From NCBI GenBank assembly GCA_963675995.2, contig CAXXIY010000002.1, positions 1,984,001 through 2,048,000 on the forward strand: a stretch of 64,000 nucleotides of DNA, written 5' to 3'. The position numbers and the translations under genes were made by a program. Of this stretch, positions 59,699 through 64,000 are shown piece after piece. This DNA comes from JAAFHB01 sp963675995. Its GTDB lineage: Bacteria > Bacteroidota > Bacteroidia > Bacteroidales > Prolixibacteraceae. Below the pieces are notes generated by a model. The model did no database searches and was not told where the DNA came from. It was given only the letters and a program-made list of their open reading frames with translations. Numbering within the stretch: the first letter of the stretch is position 1; each line of letters starts with the position of its first letter.

Positions 59699-59706
59699 TA
59701 TATTTG
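59699..59706 (+). promoter_or_regulatory. -7 element of the kinase-RapZ fusion gene
   Basis: TATATTTG, matching TAnnTTTG, 21 bases before the TTG start. An upstream TTG at 59680-59682 is 16 bases away, so the -33 is sub-optimal. Confidence 0.45.
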
Positions 59707-59727
59707 TAAAATAGTAAAACGAAGACT

Positions 59728-61155
59728 TTGAAAAATAAATCGCAGCAGGATATAATCGAACTTTATAAGAAAAGGTTTCAGGAAGTGGATGTTGCCGTTG
59801 AAGTTTTGCCACCTTCCGGCTCCTACCGTGAATACATCAGGTTAATTAGTCCCCATTTTAAAGCAATTGGTACCTGGAATGATGATGTAAAGGAGAACAA
59901 TGCCTTTATCGAATTTTCAAAACATTTCAGAAAAAAGGGGATCAGAGTTCCTGAGATCTATGAATATCAACCATCGGAATGCATTTATTTGCAGGAAGAT
60001 CTGGGAAATGAAACCCTTTTTAGCTTTCTGAGTGTGATAAGAGAATCAGAAGGTTTTTCAGATAAAATTGTCGGAATCTATCGCAAGGTTGTTCGGGAAT
60101 TGCCTAAAATTCAAATCGTTGCAGGAACTGATCTCAATTATGATTTTTGCTATCCCCGTAATGCTTTCGACCGGCAATCAATGATGTGGGACCTGAACTA
60201 TTTTAAATATTATTTTCTCAAACTGGCGAAGATTTCGTTTAACGAACAACTTCTTGAGGACGATTTTACCACCTTTACCGATTATCTTTTAAAAGCTGAG
60301 AGTCATTTTTTTATGTTCCGCGATTTTCAGAGCCGAAATATTATGTTGCGGGACGAGGAGCCTTGGTTCATTGACTACCAGGGTGGACGTCAGGGGGCGC
60401 TTCAATACGATCTTGCCTCCCTGCTTTATGATTCCAAAGCCGACATTCCGGAACTGGTAAGGGAAGAACTAATAGAGGATTATCTCAATGAACTGGAGAA
60501 AATTCATCCTGTTGACCGTTCAGAATTCAGACAGTATTTTTATGGTTATGTGCTGATCCGAATGATGCAGGCAATGGGTGCATACGGGTTTAGAGGTTTT
60601 TATGAGAAGAAGGAACACTTTCTAAAAAGTATCCCCTTTGCCCTTGAAAATCTTGAAGTTGTCCTTCAGAAGGTTGATTTGCCCATTGTTTTGCCTGAAT
60701 TGATCAATGTTTTAAAATCCTTGCCTGATTCGGAAATTCTTAAACAGATCGCTTCCAAAAAGAAAGAGCTGACCATTGATATCACAAGTTTCTCCTATAA
60801 AAAAGGTTATCCCGTTGATCATTCCGGCAATGGGGGAGGATTTGTTTTTGATTGCCGTTCGGTCCGGAATCCGGGTAAATACGATCAGTATAAATCCCTT
60901 ACTGGGAAGGACAATGCAGTGATCAGGTTCTTTGAAGAAGATTCCGATATGGAAGAGTTTCTTAATCCTGCGTTTTCGATTGTTGATAAGGCTGTCGGGA
61001 AGTATATCTCCCGCGGATTTACCCATTTGTCGGTGAGTTTCGGATGCACCGGCGGACAGCACAGATCGGTCTATTCTGCCGAGCGGATGGGGCAATATCT
61101 GAAGAACAAATTTCCGGTCAGGGTTGTTATCCATCATCGGGAACAGGATATTTAA
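59728..61155 (+). CDS. Aminoglycoside-phosphotransferase-fold sugar kinase fused to RapZ C-terminal domain
   Basis: 475 residues starting at TTG (no ATG is available before residue 150). N-terminal about 1-330 is a kinase of the choline kinase/AmgK type, with the catalytic segment FRDFQSRNIM (about 197-206; the usual His-Gly-Asp is Phe-Arg-Asp) and metal-binding FIDYQGG. Residues about 345-475 are the RapZ C-terminal (UPF0042) domain: FVFDCRSVRNPG, LTGKDNAV and GCTGGQHRS (439-447). E. coli RapZ senses GlcN6P with that domain; its ATP-binding half is absent here. Next to a MurU-like nucleotidyltransferase (61495), so salvage of MurNAc or GlcNAc is the likely pathway (inference). Confidence 0.85.
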   Translation: MKNKSQQDIIELYKKRFQEVDVAVEVLPPSGSYREYIRLISPHFKAIGTWNDDVKENNAFIEFSKHFRKKGIRVPEIYEYQPSECIYLQEDLGNETLFSFLSVIRESEGFSDKIVGIYRKVVRELPKIQIVAGTDLNYDFCYPRNAFDRQSMMWDLNYFKYYFLKLAKISFNEQLLEDDFTTFTDYLLKAESHFFMFRDFQSRNIMLRDEEPWFIDYQGGRQGALQYDLASLLYDSKADIPELVREELIEDYLNELEKIHPVDRSEFRQYFYGYVLIRMMQAMGAYGFRGFYEKKEHFLKSIPFALENLEVVLQKVDLPIVLPELINVLKSLPDSEILKQIASKKKELTIDITSFSYKKGYPVDHSGNGGGFVFDCRSVRNPGKYDQYKSLTGKDNAVIRFFEEDSDMEEFLNPAFSIVDKAVGKYISRGFTHLSVSFGCTGGQHRSVYSAERMGQYLKNKFPVRVVIHHREQDI

Positions 61156-61161
61156 AACGAG

Positions 61162-61284
61162 ATGACAAAAAAACGTTGCGAAAAAAAGGATTACGAAAAG
61201 CCGGAAACTCCTAAATTTGAATGCCGGAAATGTGGCCGAAAGGCAGTAAAGGAGAAACAGGTTTGTAAACCGAAAGAGATCTGA
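61162..61284 (+). CDS. 40-residue small zinc-ribbon-like protein
   Basis: ATG to TGA, 6 bases after the preceding stop: MTKKRCEKKDYEKPETPKFE, then CRKCGRKAVK and EKQVCKPKEI. Cys21 and Cys24 form a Cys-x-x-Cys pair and Cys35 may add a third ligand. Very basic (13 Lys/Arg), so nucleic acid binding is possible. Frame composition and the tight position between the kinase and nucleotidyltransferase genes favour coding. Confidence 0.6.
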   Translation: MTKKRCEKKDYEKPETPKFECRKCGRKAVKEKQVCKPKEI

Positions 61285-61494
61285 GGCGAATTGGTTATTT
61301 GGCTTTTAGCCCATTCTGTATTCAGGCTATTGGGGAATTATTCTTGGAATTTTTTAAAGTAATAAACCTTTGAGTCTACATGTCATTGTGTTTGTATCGT
61401 TTATTGCCACCAAACCCCTTAGTCACAACGGACCCACAAAGTTTATGAATTAATCAGGTTAATTAAAGTTGGCAGCAACTAAATTATATAAATA

Positions 61495-62223
61495 ATGAAG
61501 GCAATGATCTTTGCAGCTGGCCTCGGTACACGGCTTTATCCGTTTACAGCCGATCGTCCCAAGGCGCTTGTTGAAGTGGCTAACAAAACAATGCTTCAGA
61601 GAGCCATCGAAAAAGTGGGTGAAGCCGGATATAACAAATTAGTTATCAATGTTCACCATTTTGGAGAGCAGATCATTGAGTTTCTGGAATACCATCGCAA
61701 TTTTGGTTTATCCATTACCATTTCTGACGAACATCATCAACTTCTGGATACGGGCGGTGGTATCTTAAAAGCTGCAAAGTGGTTGGATGGAGATGAGCCC
61801 TTTCTGGCATATAATGTAGATGTGTTGAGCAACATTAATTTGCAATCATTCAGACAGTTTCATAAGGAGAGGGGAGGTTTGGCAACACTTGTTGTCCGTG
61901 ATCGGAAAACGGCCCGCTATCTGGCTTTTGATGAATCAATGCAACTTTCAGGCTGGCGAAATATCAAATCGGGTGATGAGATAATATCGCGCCAGGTCCA
62001 AAATTTTAAACTATTTGCTTTTAGTGGTATACAACTGATTGAACCTGAAATATTCAGGATGATCACCGAGAGTGGCAGTTTTTCACTGATTAAGCTTTAT
62101 TTGCGACTCGCAGCAAACCATCCGATTTTTGGTTACAACGATCCATCCACCTTATGGATGGATCTGGGAAAACCTGATCAAGTGATTGAAGCAGAGAGGT
62201 ATTTTGGTAAATATGAAAAGTGA
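61495..62223 (+). CDS. Sugar-1-phosphate nucleotidyltransferase (MurU/GlmU-N-like)
   Basis: 242 residues, NTP_transferase fold. Signature MIFAAGLGTRLYPFTADRPKAL (3-24), then INVHHFGEQIIEFL, DTGGGIL (about 84-90) and YNVDVLSN (metal Asp about 104); length matches MurNAc-1-phosphate uridylyltransferase MurU or similar (238-245 residues), much shorter than GlmU. With the upstream AmgK-like kinase this would make UDP-MurNAc from recycled MurNAc. GDP-mannose- or UDP-glucose-type activity is also possible. Confidence 0.87.
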   Translation: MKAMIFAAGLGTRLYPFTADRPKALVEVANKTMLQRAIEKVGEAGYNKLVINVHHFGEQIIEFLEYHRNFGLSITISDEHHQLLDTGGGILKAAKWLDGDEPFLAYNVDVLSNINLQSFRQFHKERGGLATLVVRDRKTARYLAFDESMQLSGWRNIKSGDEIISRQVQNFKLFAFSGIQLIEPEIFRMITESGSFSLIKLYLRLAANHPIFGYNDPSTLWMDLGKPDQVIEAERYFGKYEK

Positions 62224-62289
62224 GATTATCTTATTATTAATCTTTAATTTTGGCTGACAATTGAGAAAAATTAATTAAACGTTTTAAAA

Positions 62290-62589
62290 ATGATTACAAA
62301 CACTTTAAATGTCGTGGCTGTAGCCGAAACTTCCCTCGAAAAGGCTGAAGAACTAAAATCGGTATGTCTTGGATTAATTGAACCCACCAGAAAAGAGGAC
62401 GGTTGCCTTAGCTATGATCTTTTTCAGGATGTGACCAACCCCGGAAAATTTACTTTTATCGAAAACTGGCAGAGTAAGGAACATCTCGATGTTCATCTTA
62501 AATCTCCCCATTTTGTGGCTGCAGCTACTGCTTTTGGTAACCTGGTGACCAAAGAGCTGATTATTCTGTTGTTGAATAAATTGACTTAA
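62290..62589 (+). CDS. ABM-domain protein, YgiN-like putative quinol monooxygenase
   Basis: 99 residues, one antibiotic biosynthesis monooxygenase (ABM) domain: NTLNVVAVAETSLEKAEEL, PTRKEDGCLSYDLFQDVTNPGKFTFIENWQSKEHLDVHLKSPHF. These small dimeric ferredoxin-like proteins include YgiN quinol oxidase; natural substrate unknown. Convergent with ung, 4 bases apart. Confidence 0.87.
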   Translation: MITNTLNVVAVAETSLEKAEELKSVCLGLIEPTRKEDGCLSYDLFQDVTNPGKFTFIENWQSKEHLDVHLKSPHFVAAATAFGNLVTKELIILLLNKLT

Positions 62590-62593
62590 TTGA

Positions 62594-63256
62594 TTACCAA
62601 TTGATAGGTGTTTTTCCGTGGATTTTAAGGTATTCATTGGTTTTACTAAACTGATGGTTACCGAAAAATCCCCGGTGAGCTGATAGGGGTGATGGATGTA
62701 CAGAGCTTAATATTAAATGTTTGCTGGAATTAATCAGCTCACTTTTACGTTGTGCATAAGCTCCCCACAGCAGAAAGACAAGATGGTCTCGCGATTCTGA
62801 AAGCAAAGAGATCACCTTGTCGGTGAAAGTTTCCCACCCTCTCTTTTGATGAGACCCTGCCAGATGAGCCCTGACAGTAAGCGTTGCATTGAGTAAAAAC
62901 ACCCCTTGTTCGGCCCACCGTTCAAGATTGCCTGTCTTTGGTACCGGAAACCCAAGATCATTTTGGATTTCTTTAAAGATATTTTGCAATGAAGGTGGAA
63001 GACTAACTCCGTCAGGAACCGAAAAGCAAAGGCCTTGTGCCTGACCTGGTTCGTGATAAGGATCTTGCCCAAGGATGACCACCTTTGTTTTTTCGAACGG
63101 ACATTTTTCGAAGGCATTGAAAATCAGTTTCCCGGGGGGATATATCTTTTGTGTTGCATATTCAGATCTCACAAAATCGGTTAGTTCCGTAAAATAGGGT
63201 TGATCGAACTCCTCCTTTAGTTGCTCTTTCCAGCCTGGTTCAATTTTAATGTCCAT
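62594..63256 (-). CDS. ung: Uracil-DNA glycosylase, family 1
   Basis: 220 residues. Removes uracil from DNA to start base excision repair. Family 1 motifs: catalytic water-activating GQDPYHEPGQAQGLCFS (62-78; Asp about 64), LLNATLTVR and the DNA-intercalating HPSPLSAHRGFFG (about 187-199). Complete and of normal length. Confidence 0.96.
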   Translation of the reverse strand: MDIKIEPGWKEQLKEEFDQPYFTELTDFVRSEYATQKIYPPGKLIFNAFEKCPFEKTKVVILGQDPYHEPGQAQGLCFSVPDGVSLPPSLQNIFKEIQNDLGFPVPKTGNLERWAEQGVFLLNATLTVRAHLAGSHQKRGWETFTDKVISLLSESRDHLVFLLWGAYAQRKSELINSSKHLILSSVHPSPLSAHRGFFGNHQFSKTNEYLKIHGKTPINW

Positions 63257-63502
63257 GTTTACTAAAATGGTATTTGGTGTTTGTTTATGTATTTAGAGTC
63301 CAAAATTAACCTACTTTTTACAACCAAAAAATAAATTGTAAGAAGTAAATTTAAGATTGATTTTTGTACATAGCTTTGCACATAATTTCGTTCAATTTTA
63401 ATCCAAACGAAACGAAAGCAGACTCGATTCAGCAATTGAAAAATTAAGCAAAGTAAATTCTATAGTGAAAGAACTTATTGAACCTTGAAATGAAATATAT
63501 TT
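63257..63502. other. ung-arfB divergent spacer
   Basis: 246 bp AT-rich spacer; a TAGCTTTG -7-like element is at 63371-63378 (plus strand), 125 bases before the arfB start, without a -33 partner. Confidence 0.35.
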
Positions 63503-63910
63503 ATGGACTTTCGTGAAAGAAACTTTGAAGACGAATTTATTTTTCAGACTTCGCGCAGTGGAGGTCCCGGCGGGCAAAATGTGAACAAAGTAAGTTCAAA
63601 GGTGGAATTGCGGTTTAATATCGAAACTTCCGCCCTATTAACCGAAGAGGAGAAGGGGATTATCCTGATAAAACTGGTCAATAAAATTAATAAAGTTGGT
63701 GAGTTGGTGATTGTTGCTCAAACTGACCGCTCCCAACTGAAGAACAAGGAAAAAGTGATCGAGAAATTTTTTCTGCTAATTGAAAAAGCGTTGACACCGC
63801 GAAAAAAGCGGCTGAATACAAAACCTACAAAAGCATCGGTCGAACGGAGGCTCGAATCGAAACGGGTTCAGGCAAAGATTAAGGAGGGGAGAAGAGATGT
63901 TGGTCTGTAG
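63503..63910 (+). CDS. arfB: Alternative ribosome rescue factor ArfB (YaeJ peptidyl-tRNA hydrolase)
   Basis: 135 residues: a short class I release-factor catalytic domain, SRSGGPGGQNVNKVSSKVELRF with GGQ at about 24-26, and a long basic C-terminal tail (about 95-135; RKKRLNTKPTKASVERR) that enters the empty mRNA channel of stalled ribosomes. No codon-recognition domain, which separates it from RF1 at 3600. It frees nonstop complexes without tmRNA. 90 bases remain to the window end with no further gene visible. Confidence 0.94.
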   Translation: MDFRERNFEDEFIFQTSRSGGPGGQNVNKVSSKVELRFNIETSALLTEEEKGIILIKLVNKINKVGELVIVAQTDRSQLKNKEKVIEKFFLLIEKALTPRKKRLNTKPTKASVERRLESKRVQAKIKEGRRDVGL

Positions 63911-64000
63911 GATTTGGTTGCTGGAAATTGGCACCTGGTAGAAATTTTTGGAAAAGTGTTACGTGCTCTTGTTTAGAATAAAGTAATAAGAATTAAAGTG

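Overview
The window looks like chromosomal DNA of a Bacteroidota bacterium, most likely Bacteroidales/Marinilabiliales-like (the order is inferred). Four signs support the phylum. First, several promoters fit the TTTG-N19-TAnnTTTG pattern of the phylum. Second, there is a PorE-like type IX secretion subunit. Third, DUF1599, DoxX/BT_3928-type and DUF5686 proteins and FolP next to a diadenylate cyclase are present. Fourth, the purM-prfA-pyrF, SusC-free glycan island and RND efflux blocks have the usual Bacteroidota look. Coding density is high, with no insertion sequence, phage or CRISPR array.

Layout. 1-1.4 kb: a TetR regulator overlapping a TolC-like gene (cut by the window edge), with two matching operator palindromes flanking a consensus promoter. 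1.4-8.2 kb (minus): a secreted esterase, pyrF, prfA, purM and porE. 8.4-13.3 kb: a cyclophilin, an unknown helical protein, a 42-bp tandem repeat array, then NhaD antiporter with a histidine kinase and response regulator in one minus-strand unit. Divergent from this are two single-span membrane miniproteins behind an 11-bp direct-repeat operator. 13.9-18.2 kb: two SGNH hydrolases and an MBOAT acyltransferase with overlapping frames.

18.3-32.4 kb (all plus) is the accessory highlight. A GntR/LBD regulator heads a glycan island (DUF1080 hydrolase, two parallel beta-helix proteins, two secreted Gfo/Idh/MocA oxidoreductases, an FKBP lipoprotein). Into it is woven an apparently complete corrinoid methyl-transfer set: two UroD-fold methyltransferases, a corrinoid carrier protein, a homocysteine methyltransferase and a MetH-activation-domain-like reactivator. 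I infer a pathway that cleaves O-methylated glycosides and passes the methyl group through cobalamin to homocysteine.

32.5-64 kb is mostly housekeeping. It holds a hemolysin III protein, twin OmpA proteins with duplicated terminators, a YfcE phosphoesterase, prmA, a DUF5686 protein, tpiA, a DoxX protein, a DUF1599 protein, folP-cdaA, asnB, PBP1A, an epimerase, the PPDK/PEPS regulator, a complete MFP-RND-OMF efflux operon, tRNA-Thr(CGT), tdh, rpsF-rpsR-rplI, a kinase fused to a RapZ C-terminal domain next to a sugar-1-phosphate nucleotidyltransferase (likely amino-sugar or MurNAc salvage), a monooxygenase-like ABM protein, ung and arfB.
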